Assembly (NCBI GenBank): GCA_037349105.1
Contig: JAYJMM010000052.1
Span: forward strand, 1-64,000
From: Limnomonas spitsbergensis
Lineage: Eukaryota > Chlorophyta > Chlorophyceae > Chlamydomonadales
Direction: 5' to 3'
Length of the DNA stretch: 64,000 nt
The position numbers were made by a program, and so were the translations under genes. Position 1 is the first letter of the stretch; each line of letters starts with the position of its first letter. Positions 1 to 14,400 of this stretch are shown piece by piece. The notes below the pieces were generated by a model, which worked only from the letters and a program-made list of their open reading frames with translations, ran no database searches and was not told the origin of the DNA.

Positions 1-739
1 AACCCTAAACCCTAACCCTAAACCCTAAACCCTAAACCCTAAACCCTAAACCCTAAACCCTAAACCCTAAACCCTAAACCCTAAACCCTAAACCCTAAAC
101 CCTAAACCCTAAACCCTAAACCCTAAACCCTAAACCCTAAACCCTAAACCCTAAACCCTAAACCCTAAACCCTAAACCCTAAACCCTAAACCCTAAACCC
201 TAAACCCTAAACCCTAAACCCTAAACCCTAAACCCTAAACCCTAAACCCTAAACCCTAAACCCTAAACCCTAAACCCTAAACCCTAAACCCTAAACCCTA
301 AACCCTAAACCCTAAACCCTAAACCCTAAACCCTAAACCCTAAACCCTAAACCCTAAACCCTAAACCCTAAACCCTAAACCCTAAACCCTAAACCCTAAA
401 CCCTAAACCCTAAACCCTAAACCCTAAACCCTAAACCCTAAACCCTAAACCCTAAACCCTAAACCCTAAACCCTAAACCCTAAACCCTAAACCCTAAACC
501 CTAAACCCTAAACCCTAAACCCTAAACCCTAAACCCTAAACCCTAAACCCTAAACCCTAAACCCTAAACCCTAAACCCTAAACCCTAAACCCTAAACCCT
601 AAACCCTAAACCCTAAACCCTAAACCCTAAACCCTAAACCCTAAACCCTAAACCCTAAACCCTAAACCCTAAACCCTAAACCCTAAACCCTAAACCCTAA
701 ACCCTAAACCCTAAACCCTAAACCCTAAACCCTAAACCC
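1..739. repeat. Telomere, (CCCTAAA)n
   Basis: About 105 uninterrupted CCCTAAA units run from the first base and stop at 739. Only one early unit (near position 14) is a 6-bp CCCTAA variant. The C-rich strand reads 5' to 3' away from the end, so this is the true left terminus of a chromosome with the plant/green-alga type TTTAGGG telomere. The near-absence of variants points to telomerase-maintained terminal sequence, not an interstitial block. Confidence 0.97.
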
Positions 740-1066
740 ATCATTATAGCTATGTAGTGATTATGCTTATAACCATTGATTGCTTACTTTCATGTTTTGA
801 CTAATGAAAACTTCAAATTTAGCAATTCTGAAGACACCATTGTCTTAGTCACATCAAACCAATGAAAATGATATATAATAGTGGTATGTTTGTAAACTAA
901 GTCCCAAAGGCCATAACTTCTTGAAACCCTAATAACTCTGAAAATCCTCGGGGAAATTTGTTTAAAATTTGGGAGTGTAATAGTGGTACCTTAAGTGACA
1001 CATCCCCAAATTTTAAGCTCATTCTGTTAAGGTTGGGGGGGTTGGGGAGTGGGGAGATACCCATAT
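738..1066. repeat. Telomere-associated unit, copy 1
   Basis: A non-telomeric segment of about 330 bp directly follows the telomere. It recurs, apparently without change, at 1857-2185 (constant offset 1119 bp). Both copies end in GAGATACCCATATAAACCC and run straight into CCCTAAA repeats. It contains no convincing open frame. Confidence 0.93.
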
Positions 1067-1221
1067 AAACCCTAAACCCTAAACCCTAAACCCTAAACCC
1101 TGGCGAGATACCCATATAAACCCTAAACCCTAAACCCTAAACCCCTAAACCCTAAACCCTAAACCCTAAACCCTAAACCCTAAAACCTAAACCCTAAACC
1201 CTAAACCCTAAACCCTAAACC
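1067..1221. repeat. Interstitial telomere repeats, block 1 (degenerate)
   Basis: About 20 CCCTAAA units with interruptions: a reinserted piece of the preceding unit's end at about 1103-1121 (GAGATACCCATATAAACCC again), a CCCCTAAA unit near 1140 and an AAAACCTAAA unit near 1182. The variants show this block is no longer at the chromosome tip. Confidence 0.93.
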
Positions 1222-1343
1222 CCAGAACAGCTGTGGATCAGTCAGCTGCCTCCTCCCTCCCACCCCTCACCCTTACCCCAGAACAGCTGTGGATTAGTCA
1301 GCTGCCTCCTCCCTCCTACCCCTCACCCTTACCCCAGAACAGC
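1222..1343. repeat. 56-bp tandem repeat, 2.2 copies
   Basis: CAGAACAGC recurs at 1223, 1279 and 1335, giving a 56-bp period. The units are pyrimidine-rich (CTCCTCCCTCC) and differ by only a few bases. Confidence 0.85.
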
Positions 1344-1856
1344 AAAATGTTCAATGTACATGTCTATTCAAATCATCTTACATAAAACAATACATGCAGA
1401 CACTGCCCCAAAGAGTTATGCTAACCAGGAGGAGGGGCATGCTTACTCTCTTGAAATTTCATTAAGGTAAGCACATTGCACCCATGTTAAAATATATTGC
1501 TTAGCCATCTAATATACAAACAATGCTTGCAGTGTTATGCAAGACTTGAGTGAGGACTGCAAGATTGCCTGCAAGATTTGAGAAGTCTATGCTAAGGAGG
1601 ATTGCTTGAAGTAAACATGCTTGATGCACATGTTAACTCCCCCTCCCCCCACCCACATGGTGTACCCATCTACAAAACACCAGGGGGAGGGGTAAGAAGC
1701 ACTGGGTGGGGCCAATGAGAGAACCTCCAACTTGGGTTTAGCCCTAAAGTGGTGGCCCTGGACCAAGGTGTGTGAATACACACACCTTGACTGATCTCTC
1801 AAGGTAAGACATTGCCCATGTACCTCAATATCACCTATGTTTTTGAATTATACTTG
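1344..1856. other. Anonymous subtelomeric spacer
   Basis: No repeat structure or supported gene. A 71-codon minus-strand frame (1587-1802) has low-complexity composition and no recognisable motif, so I do not call it. Confidence 0.6.
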
Positions 1857-2185
1857 CCATCATTATAGCTATGTAGTGATTATGCTTATAACCATTGATT
1901 GCTTACTTTCATGTTTTGACTAATGAAAACTTCAAATTTAGCAATTCTGAAGACACCATTGTCTTAGTCACATCAAACCAATGAAAATGATATATAATAG
2001 TGGTATGTTTGTAAACTAAGTCCCAAAGGCCATAACTTCTTGAAACCCTAATAACTCTGAAAATCCTCGGGGAAATTTGTTTAAAATTTGGGAGTGTAAT
2101 AGTGGTACCTTAAGTGACACATCCCCAAATTTTAAGCTCATTCTGTTAAGGTTGGGGGGGTTGGGGAGTGGGGAGATACCCATAT
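1857..2185. repeat. Telomere-associated unit, copy 2
   Basis: Second copy of the unit at 738-1066, in the same orientation and again followed directly by telomere repeats. I see no differences between the copies, so the duplication is recent or homogenised. Confidence 0.93.
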
Positions 2186-2466
2186 AAACCCTAAACCCTA
2201 AACCCTAAACCCTAAACCCTAAACCCTAAACCCTAAACCCTAAACCCTAAACCCTAAACCCTAAACCCTAAACCCTAAACCCTAAACCCTAAACCCTAAA
2301 CCCTAAACCCTAAACCCTAAACCCTAAACCCTAAACCCTAAACCCTAAACCCTAAACCCTAAACCCTAAACCCTAAACCCTAAACCCTAAACCCTAAACC
2401 CTAAACCCTAAACCCTAAACCCTAAACCCTAAACCCTAAACCCTAAACCCTAAACCCTAAACCCTA
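2186..2466. repeat. Interstitial telomere repeats, block 2 (perfect)
   Basis: About 40 perfect CCCTAAA units in the same orientation as the terminal array, ending abruptly at the first satellite monomer (junction about 2466/2467). The block is much more regular than block 1. Confidence 0.95.
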
Positions 2467-5400
2467 TGAAATAACATAGGCCGGCTTTTGATTGCACGCC
2501 ATGGTGACATTATATGATTGGTATCTGCCTTGATACATGTCTGTTCATGCAATGGTATGATTGCATGCAAAGGATTGCGGAGACTGAGGCATCCTGGTTG
2601 GTTCCCTCAACCGCTCTAGGCAAGTCCACGCGATAAGCATTCTACACCATTCACTGAAATAACATAGGTCGGCTTTTAAAACCACGCCATGGTGACATAT
2701 GCTTGGTATCTGCCTCGATACATGTATGTTCATGCAATTGTGTGATTGCATGCGAAGGATTGCGGAGACTGAGGCATCCTGGTTGGTTCCCTCAACCGCT
2801 CTAGGCAAGGCCACGCGATAAGCATTCTACACCATTCACTGATATAACATAGGCGGGCTTTCAAAAGCACGCCCTGGTGACACATGCTTGGTATCTGCCT
2901 CGATACATGTATGTTCATGCAATGGTGTGATTGCATGCGAAGGATTGCGGATACTGAGGCATCTTGGTTGGTTCCCTCAACCGCTCTAGGCAAGGCCACG
3001 CGATAAGCATTCTACACCATTCACTGAAATAACATAGGCGGGCTTTTAAAACCACGCCATGGTGACATATGCTTGGTATCTGCCTCGATACATGTCTGTT
3101 CATGCAATGGTGTGATTGCATGCGAAGGGTTGCGGAGACAGAGGCATCCTGGTTGGTTCCCTCAAGCGCTCTAGGCAAGGCCACGCGATAAGCATTGTAA
3201 ACCATTCAATGAAATAACATAGGCCGGCTTTTGATTGCACGCCATGGTGACATTATATGATTGGTATCTGCCTTGATACATGTCTGTTCATGCAATGGTA
3301 TGATTGCATGCAAAGGATTGCGGAGACTGAGGCATCCTGGTTGGTTCCCTCAACCGCTCTAGGCAAGGCCACGCGATCAGCATTCTACACCATTCACTGA
3401 AATAACATAGGTCGGCTTTTAAAACCACGCCATGGTGACATATGCTTGGTATCTGCCTCGATACATGTATGTTCATGCAATGGTGTGATTGCATGCGAAG
3501 GATTGCGGAGACTGAGGCATCCTGGTTGGTTCCCTCAACCGCTCTAGGCAAGGCCACGCGATAAGCATTCTAAACCATTCACTGAAATAACATAGGCGGG
3601 CTTTTAAAAGCACGCCCTGGTGACATATGCTTGATATCTGCCTCGATACATGTCTGTTCATGCAATGGTGTGATTGCATGCGAAGGATTGCGGAGGCTGA
3701 GGCATCCTGGTTAGTTCCCTCAACCGCTCTTGGCAAGGCCACGCGATAAGCATTATACACCATTCACTGAAATAACATAGGCCGGCTTTTGAAAGCACGC
3801 CATAGTGACATATGCTTGGTATCTGCCTCGATACATGTCTGTTCATGCAATGGTGTGATTGCATGCGAAGGATTGCGGAGACTGAGGCATCCTGGTTGGT
3901 TCCCTCCACCGCTCTAGGCAAGGCCACGCGATCAGCATTCTACACCATTCACTGAGATAACATAGGCGGGCTTTCAAAAGCACGCCATGGTGACACATGC
4001 TTGGTATCTGCCTCGATACATGTCTGTTCATGCAATGGTGTGATTGCATGCGAAGGATTGCGGAGACTGAGGCATCTTGGTTGGTTCCCTCAACCGCTCT
4101 AGGCAAGGCCACGCGATAAGCATTCTACACCATTCACTGAGATAACATAGGCGGGCTTTCAAAAACACGCCCTGGTGACATATGCTTGATATCTGCCTCG
4201 ATACATGTCTGTTCATGCAATGGTGTGATTGCATGCGAAGGATTGCGGAGACTGAGGCATCCTGGTTGGTTCCCTCAACCGCTCTAGGCAAGGCCACGCG
4301 ATAAGCATTCTACACCATTCACTGAGATAACAAAGGCGGGCTTTTAAAAGCACGCAATGTTGACATATGCTTGGTATCTGCCTCGATACATGTCTGTTCA
4401 TGCAATTGTGTGATTGCATGCGAAGGATTGCGGAGACTGAGGCATCCTGGTTGGTTCCCTCAACCGCTCTAGGCAAGGCCACGCGATAAGCATTCTACAC
4501 CATTCAATGAAATAACATAGGCCGGATTTTGATTGCACGCCATGGTGACATTATATGCTTATTATCTGCATTGATACATGTTTGTTCATGCAATGGTGTG
4601 ATTGCATGCAAAGGATTGCGGAGACTGAGGCATCCTGGTTGGTTCCCTCAACCGCTCTAGGCAAGGCCACGCGATAAGCATTCTACACCATTCACTGAGA
4701 TAACATAGGCGGGCTTTCAAAAGCGCGCCCTGGTGACACATGCTTGGTATCTGCCTCGATACATGTCTGTTCATGCAATGGTGTGATTGCATGCGAAGGA
4801 TTGCGTATACTGAGGCATCTTGGTTGGTTCCCTCAACCGCTCTAGGCAAGGCCACGCGATAAGCATTCTACACCATTCACTGAAATAACATAGGCGGGCT
4901 TTTAAAACCACGCCATGGTGACATATGCTTGATATCTGCCTCGATACATGTATGTTCATGCAATGGTGTGATTGCATGCAAAGGATTGCGGATACTGAGG
5001 CATCTTGGTTGGTTCCCTCAACCGCTCTTGGCAAGGCCACGCGATAAGCATTCTAAACCATTCACTGAGATAACATAGGCGGGCTTTTAAAAGCACGCCA
5101 TGGTGACATATGCTTGGTATCTGCCTCGATACATGTCTGTTCATGCAATGGTGTGATTGCATGCGAAGGATTGCGGAGACTGAGGCATCCTGGTTGGTTC
5201 CCTCAACCGCTCTTGGCAAGGCCACGCGATAAGCATTCTACACCATTCACTGAGATAACATAGGCGGGCTTTCAAAAGCACGCCATGGTGACATATGCTT
5301 GATATCTGCCTCGATACATGTCTGTTCATGCAATGGTGTAATTGCATGCGAAGGATTGCGGAGACTGAGGCATCCTGGTTGGTTCCCTCAACCGCTCTAG

Positions 5401-8400
5401 GCAAGGCCACGCGATAAGCATTCTACACCATTCACTGAGATAACATAGGCGGGCTTTCAAAACCACGCCATGGTGACATATGCTTGATATCTGCCTCGAT
5501 ATATGTCTGTTCATGCAATGGTGTGATTGCATGCGAAGGATTGCGGAGACTGAGGCATCCTGGTTGGTTCCCTCAACCGCTCTAGGCAAGTCCACGCGAT
5601 AAGCATTCTACACCATTCACTGAGATAACATAGGCGGGCTTTCAAAAGCACGCCCTGGTGACATATGCTTGATATCTGCCTCGATACATGTATGTTCATG
5701 CAATGGTGTAATTGCATGCGAAGGACTGCGGAGACTGAGGCATCCTGGTTGGTTCCCTCAACCGCTCTAGGCAAGGCCACGCGATAAGCATTATACACCA
5801 TTCACTGAGATAACATAGGCGGGCTTTCAAAACCACGCCCTGTTGAAATAAGCTTGGTATCTGCCTCGATATATGTCTGTTCATGCAATGGTGTGATTGC
5901 ATGCGAAGGATTGCGGAGACTGAGGCATCCTGGTTGGTTCCCTCAACCGCTCTAGGCAAGTCCACGCGATAAGCATTCTACACCATTCACTGAGATAACA
6001 TAGGCGGGCTTTTGAAAGCACGCCATGGTGACATATGCTTGATATCTGCCTCGATACATGTCTGTTCATGCAATGGTGTAATTGCATGCGAAGGATTGCG
6101 GAGACTGAGGCATCCTGGTTGGTTCCCTCAACCGCTCTAGGCAAGGCCACGCGATAAGCATTCTACACCATTCACTGAGATAACATAGGCCGGCTTTCAA
6201 AAGCACGCCATAGTGACACATGCTTGGTATCTGCCTCGATACATGTCTGTTCATGCAATGGTGTAATTGCATGCGAAGGATTGCGGAGACTGAGGCATCT
6301 TGGTTGGTTCCCTCAACCGCTCTAGGCAAGGCCACGCGATAAGCATTCTACACCATTCACTGAGATAACATAGGTCGGCTTTTAAAACCACGCCATGGTG
6401 ACATATGCTTGGTTTCTGCCTCGATACATGTATGTTCATGCAATGGTGTGATTGCATGCGAAGGATTGCGGAGACTGAGGCATCCTGGTTGGTTCCCTCA
6501 ACCGCTCTTGGCAAGGCCACGCGATCAGCATTCTACACCATTCACTGAGATAACATAGGCGGGCTTTCAAAAGCACGCCCTGGTGACATATGCTTGATAT
6601 CTGCCTCGATACATGTATGTTCATGCAATGGTGTAATTGCATGCGAAGGACTGCGGAGACTGAGGCATCCTGGTTGGTTCCCTCAACCGCTCTAGGCAAG
6701 GCCACGCGATAAGCATTATACACCATTCACTGAGATAACATAGGCGGGCTTTCAAAAGCACGCCCTGGTGAAATAAGCTTGGTATCTGCCTCGATATATG
6801 TCTGTTCATGCAATGGTGTGATTGCATGCGAAGGATTGCGGAGACTGAGGCATCCTGGTTGGTTCCCTCAACCGCTCTTGGCAAGTCCACGCGATAAGCA
6901 TTCTACACCATTCACTGAGATAACATAGGCGGGCTTTCAAAAGCACGCCCTGGTGAAATAAGCTTGGTATCTGCCTCGATATATGTCTGTTCATGCAATG
7001 GTGTGATTGCATGCGAAGGATTGCGGAGACTGAGGCATCCTGGTTGGTTCCCTCCACCGCTCTTGGCAAGTCCACGCGATAAGCATTCTACACCATTCAC
7101 TGAGATAACATAGGCGGGCTTTTGAAAGCACGCCATGGTGACATATGCTTGATATCTGCCTCGATACATGTCTGTTCATGCAATGGTGTAATTGCATGCG
7201 AAGGATTGCGGAGACTGAGGCATCCTGGTTGGTTCCCTCAACCGCTCTTGGCAAGTCCACGCGATAAGCATTCTACACCATTCACTGAGATAACATAGGC
7301 GGGCTTTTGAAAGCACGCCATGGTGACATATGCTTGTTATCTGCCTCGATACATGTCTGTTCATGCAATGGTGTAATTGCATGCGAAGGATTGCGGAGAC
7401 TGAGGCATCCTGGTTGGTTCCCTCAACCGCTCTAGGCAAGGCCACGCGATCAGCATTCTACACCATTCACTGAGATAACATAGGCCGGCTTTTAAAACCA
7501 CGCCATGGTGACATATGCTTGGTTTCTGCCTCGATACATGTATGTTCATGCAATGGTGTGATTGCATGCGAAGGATTGCGGATACTGAGGCATCCTGGTT
7601 GGTTCCCTCAACCGCTCTTGGCAAGTCCACGCGATAAGCATTCTACACCATTCACTGAGATAACATAGGCGGGCTTTTGAAAGCACGCCATGGTGACATA
7701 TGCTTGATATCTGCCTCGATACATGTCTGTTCATGCAATGGTGTAATTGCATGCGAAGGATTGCGGATACTGAGGCATCCTTGTTGGTTCCCTCAACCGC
7801 TCTTGGCAAGTCCACGCGATAAGCATTCTACACCATTCACTGAGATAACATAGGCGGGCTTTTGAAAGCACGCCATGGTGACATATGCTTGATATCTGCC
7901 TCGATACATGTCTGTTCATGCAATGGTGTAATTGCATGCGAAGGATTGCGGAGACTGAGGCATCCTGGTTGGTTCCCTCAACCGCTCTAGGCAAGGCCAC
8001 GCGATAAGCATTCTACACCATTCACTGAGATAACATAGGCCGGCTTTCAAAAGCACGCCATAGTGACACATGCTTGGTATCTGCCTTGATACATGTCTGT
8101 TCATGCAATGGTGTGATTGCATGCGAAGGATTGCGGAGACTGAGGCATCCTGGTTCGTTCCCTCAACCGCTCTAGGCAAGGCCACGCGATAAGCATTCTA
8201 CACCATTCACTGAGATAACATAGGTCGGCTTTTAAAACCACGCCATGGTGACATATGCTTGGTTTCTGCCTCGATACATGTATGTTCATGCAATGGTGTG
8301 ATTGCATGCGAAGGATTGCGGAGACTGAGGCATCCTGGTTGGTTCCCTCAACCGCTCTTGGCAAGGCCACGCGATCAGCATTCTACACCATTCACTGAGA

Positions 8401-11400
8401 TAACATAGGCGGGCTTTCAAAAGCACGCCCTGGTGACATATGCTTGATATCTGCCTCGATACATGTATGTTCATGCAATGGTGTAATTGCATGCGAAGGA
8501 CTGCGGAGACTGAGGCATCCTGGTTGGTTCCCTCAACCGCTCTAGGCAAGGCCACGCGATAAGCATTATACACCATTCACTGAGATAACATAGGCGGGCT
8601 TTCAAAAGCACGCCCTGGTGAAATAAGCTTGGTATCTGCCTCGATATATGTCTGTTCATGCAATGGTGTGATTGCATGCGAAGGATTGCGGAGACTGAGG
8701 CATCCTGGTTGGTTCCCTCAACCGCTCTTGGCAAGTCCACGCGATAAGCATTCTACACCATTCACTGAGATAACATAGGCGGGCTTTTGAAAGCACGCCA
8801 TGGTGACATATGCTTGATATCTGCCTCGATACATGTCTGTTCATGCAATGGTGTAATTGCATGCGAAGGATTGCGGAGACTGAGGCATCCTGGTTGGTTC
8901 CCTCAACCGCTCTTGGCAAGTCCACGCGATAAGCATTCTACACCATTCACTGAGATAACATAGGCGGGCTTTTGAAAGCACGCCATGGTGACATATGCTT
9001 GATATCTGCCTCGATACATGTCTGTTCATGCAATGGTGTAATTGCATGCGAAGGATTGCGGAGACTGAGGCATCCTGGTTGGTTCCCTCAACCGCTCTAG
9101 GCAAGGCCACGCGATAAGCATTCTACACCATTCACTGAGATAACATAGGCCGGCTTTCAAAAGCACGCCATAGTGACACATGCTTGGTATCTGCCTTGAT
9201 ACATGTCTGTTCATGCAATGGTGTGATTGCATGCGAAGGATTGCGGAGACTGAGGCATCCTGGTTGGTTCCCTCAACCGCTCTAGGCAAGGCCACGCGAT
9301 AAGCATTCTACACCATTCACTGAGATAACATAGGTCGGCTTTTAAAACCACGCCATGGTGACATATGCTTGGTTTCTGCCTCGATACATGTATGTTCATG
9401 CAATGGTGTGATTGCATGCGAAGGATTGCGGAGACTGAGGCATCCTGGTTGGTTCCCTCAACCGCTCTTGGCAAGGCCACGCGATCAGCATTCTACACCA
9501 TTCACTGAGATAACATAGGCGGGCTTTCAAAAGCACGCCATGGTGCCATATGCTTGATATCTGCCTCGATACATGTCTGTTCATGCAATGGTGTGATTGC
9601 ATGCGAAGGATTGCGGAGACTGAGGCATCCTGGTTGGTTCCCTCAACCGCTCTTGGCAAGGCCACGCGATCAGCATTCTACACCATTCACTGAGATAACA
9701 TAGGTCGGCTTTTAAAACCACGCCATGGTGACATATGCTTGGTTTCTGCCTCGATACATGTCTGTTCATGCAATGGTGTGATTGCATGCGAAGGATTGCG
9801 GAGACTGAGGCATCCTGGTTGGTTCCCTCAACCGCTCTAGGCAAGGCCACGCGATCAGCATTCTACACCATTCACTGAGATAACATAGGCGGGCTTTCAA
9901 AAGCACGCCATGGTGACATATGCTTGATATCTGCCTCGATACATGTCTGTTCATGCAATGGTGTAATTGCATGCGAAGGATTGCGGAGACTGAGGCATCT
10001 TGGTTGGTTCCCTCAACCGCTCTAGGCAAGGCCACGCGATCAGCATTCTACACCATTCACTGAGATAACATAGGTCGGCTTTTAAAACCACGCCATGGTG
10101 ACATATGCTTGGTTTCTGCCTCGATACATGTATGTTCATGCAATGGTGTGATTGCATGCGAAGGATTGTGGAGACTGAGGCATCCTGGTTGGTTCCCTCA
10201 ACCGCTCTAGGCAAGGCCACGCGATAAGCATTCTACACCATTCACTGAGATAACATAGGCCGGCTTTCAAAACCACGCCATAGTGACACATGCTTGGTAT
10301 CTGCCTTGATACATGTCTGTTCATGCAATGGTGTGATTGCATGCGAAGGATTGCGGAGACTGAGGCATCCTGGTTGGTTCCCTCAACCGCTCTAGGCAAG
10401 GCCACGCGATAAGCATTATACACCATTCACTGAGATAACATAGGTCGGCTTTTAAAACCACGCCATGGTGACATATGCTTGGTTTCTGCCTCGATACATG
10501 TATGTTCATGCAATGGTGTGATTGCATGCGAAGGATTGCGGAGACTGAGGCATCCTGGTTGGTTCCCTCAACCGCTCTTGGCAAGGCCACGCGATCAGCA
10601 TTCTACACCATTCACTGAGATAACATAGGCGGGCTTTCAAAAGCACGCCATGGTGACATATGCTTGATATATGCCTCGATACATGTCTGTTCATGCAATG
10701 GTGTGATTGCATGCGAAGGATTGCGGAGACTGAGGCATCCTGGTTGGTTCCCTCAACCGCTCTTGGCAAGGCCACGCGATCAGCATTCTACACCATTCAC
10801 TGAGATAACATAGGTCGGCTTTTAAAACCACGCCATGGTGACATATGCTTGGTTTCTGCCTCGATACATGTCTGTTCATGCAATGGTGTGATTGCATGCG
10901 AAGGATTGCGGAGACTGAGGCATCCTGGTTGGTTCCCTCAACCGCTCTAGGCAAGGCCACGCGATCAGCATTCTACACCATTCACTGAGATAACATAGGC
11001 GGGCTTTCAAAAGCACGCCATGGTGACATATGCTTGATATCTGCCTCGATACATGTCTGTTCATGCAATGGTGTAATTGCATGCGAAGGATTGCGGAGAC
11101 TGAGGCATCCTGGTTGGTTCCCTCAACCGCTCTAGGCAAGGCCACGCGATCAGCATTCTACACCATTCACTGAGATAACATAGGCCGGCTTTCAAAACCA
11201 CGCCATAGTGACACATGCTTGGTATCTGCCTTGATACATGTCTGTTCATGCAATGGTGTGATTGCATGCGAAGGATTGCGGAGACTGAGGCATCCTGGTT
11301 GGTTCCCTCAACCGCTCTAGGCAAGTCCACGCGATAAGCATTCTACACCATTCACTGAGATAACATAGGCGGGCTTTTGAAAGCACGCCATAGTGACATA

Positions 11401-14400
11401 TGCTTGGTATCTGCCTCGATACATGTCTGTTCATGCAATGGTGTAATTGCATGCGAAGGATTGCGGAGACTGAGGCATCCTGGTTGGTTCCCTCAACCGC
11501 TCTAGGCAAGGCCACGCGATAAGCATTCTACACCATTCACTGAGATAACATAGGCCGACTTTCAAAAGCACGCCATAGTGACACATGCTTGGTATCTGCC
11601 TTGATACATGTCTGTTCATGCATGGTGTGATTGCATGCGAAGGATTGCGGAGACTGAGGCATCCTGGTTGGTTCCCTCAACCGCTCTAGGCAAGGCCACG
11701 CGATCAGCATTCTACACCATTAACTGAGATAACATAGGTCGGCTTTTAAAACCACGCCATGGTGACATATGCTTGGTTTCTGCCTCGATACATGTATGTT
11801 CATGCAATGGTGTGATTGCATGCGAAGGATTGCGGAGACTGAGGCATCCTGGTTGGTTCCCTCAACCGCTCTAGGCAAGGCCACGCGATCAGCATTCTAC
11901 ACCATTCACTGAGATAACATAGGCGGGCTTTCAAAAGCACGCCATGGTGACTTATGCTTGATATCTGCCTCGATACATGTCTGTCCATGCAATGGTGTAA
12001 TTGCATGCGAAGGATTGCGGAGACTGAGGCATCCTGGTTGGTTCCCTCAACCGCTCTAGGCAAGGCCACGCGATAAGCATTCTACACCATTCACTCAGAT
12101 AACATAGGCGGGCTTTCAAAAGCACGCCCTGGTGAAATAAACTTGGTATCTGCCTCGATATATGTCTGTTCATGCAATGGTGTGATTGCATGCGAAGGAT
12201 TGCGGAGACTGAGGCATCCTGGTTGGTTCCCTCAACCGCTCTAGGCAAGGCCACGCGATAAGCATTCTACACCATTCACTGAGATAACATAGGCCGGCTT
12301 TCAAAAGCACGCCATAGTGACACATGCTTGGTATCTGCCTTGATACATGTCTGTTCATGCAATGGTGTGATTGCATGCGAAGGATTGCGGAGACTGAGGC
12401 ATCCTGGTTGGTTCCCTCAACCGCTCTAGGCAAGGCCACGCGATCAGCATTCTACACCATTCACTGAAATAACATAGGTCGGCTTTTAAAACCACGCCAT
12501 GGTGACATATGCTTGGTTTCTGCCTCGATACATGTATGTTCATGCAATGGTGTGATTGCATGCGAAGGATTGCGGAGACTGAGGCATCCTGGTTGGTTCC
12601 CTCAACCGCTCTAGGCAAGGCCACGCGATAAGCATTCTACACCATTCACTGAGATAACATAGGCCGGCTTTCAAAAGCACGCCATAGTGACACATGCTTG
12701 GTATCTGCCTTGATACATGTCTGTTCATGCAATGGTGTGATTGCATGCGAAGGATTGCGGAGACTGAGGCATCCTGGTTGGTTCCCTCAACCGCTCTAGG
12801 CAAGGCCACGCGATCAGCATTCTACACCATTCACTGAAATAACATAGGTCGGCTTTTAAAACCACGCCATGGTGACATATGCTTGGTTTCTGCCTCGATA
12901 CATGTATGTTCATGCAATGGTGTGATTGCATGCGAAGGATTGCGGAGACTGAGGCATCCTGGTTGGTTCCCTCAAGCGCTCTAGGCAAGGCCACGCGATC
13001 AGCATTCTACACCATTCACTGAGATAACATAGGCGGGCTTTCAAAAGCACGCCCTGGTGACATATGCTTGATATCTGCCTCGATACATGTCTGTTCATGC
13101 AATGGTGTAATTGCATGCGAAGGATTGCGGAGACTGAGGAATCCTTGTTGGTTCCCTCAACCGCTCTAGGCAAGGCCACGCGATAAGCATTCTACACCAT
13201 TCACTGAGATAACATAGGCGGGCTTTCAAAAGCACGCCCTGGTGAAATAAACTTGGTATCTGCCTCGATATATGTCTGTTCATGCAATGGTGTGATTGCA
13301 TGCGAAGGATTGCGGAGACTGAGGCATCCTGGTTGGTTCCCTCAACCGCTCTTGGCAAGGCCACGCGATAAGCATTCTACACCATTCACTGAGATAACAT
13401 AGGCGGGCGTTTGAAAGCACGCCATGGTGACATATGCTTGATATCTGCCTCGATACATGTCTGTTCATGCAATGGTGTGATTGCATGCGAAGGATTGCGG
13501 AGACTGAGGCATCCTGGTTGGTTCCCTCAACCGCTCTAGGCAAGGCCACGCGATCAGCATTCTACACCATTCACTGAGATAACATAGGCCGGCTTTCAAA
13601 AGCACGCCATGGTGACATATGCTTGGTATCTGCCTCGATACATGTCTGTTCATGCAATGGTGTGATTGCATGCGAAGGATTGCGTATACTGAGGCATCCT
13701 GGTTGGTTCCCTCAACCGCTCTAGGCAAGGCCACGCGATAAGCATTCTACACCATTCACTGAGATAACATAGGCGGGCTTTCAAAAGCACGCCCTGGTGA
13801 AATAAGCTTGGTATCTGCCTCGATATATGTCTGTTCATGCAATGGTGTGATTGCATGCGAAGGATTGCGGAGACTGAGGCATCCTGGTTGGTTCCCTCAA
13901 CCGCTCTAGGCAAGGCCACGCGATCAGCATTCTACACCATTCACTGAGATAACATAGGTGGGCTTTCAAAAGCACGCCCTGGTGACATATGCTTGATATC
14001 TGCCTCGATACATGTATGTTCATGCAATGGTGTAATTGCATGCGAAGGATTGCGGAGACTGAGGCATCATGGTTGGTTCCCTCAACCGCTCTAGGCAAGG
14101 CCACGCGATAAGCATTATACACCATTCACTGAGATAACATAGGCGGGCTTTCAAAAGCACGCCCTGTTGAAATAAGCTTGGTATCTGCCTCGATATATGT
14201 CTGTTCATGCAATGGTGTGATTGCATGCGAAGGATTGCGGAGACTGAGGCATCCTGGTTGGTTCCCTCAACCGCTCTTGGCAAGTCCACGCGATAAGCAT
14301 TCTACACCATTCACTGAGATAACATAGGCGGGCTTTTGAAAGCACGCCCTGGTGACATATGCTTGATATCTGCCTCGATACATGTCTGTTCATGCAATGG

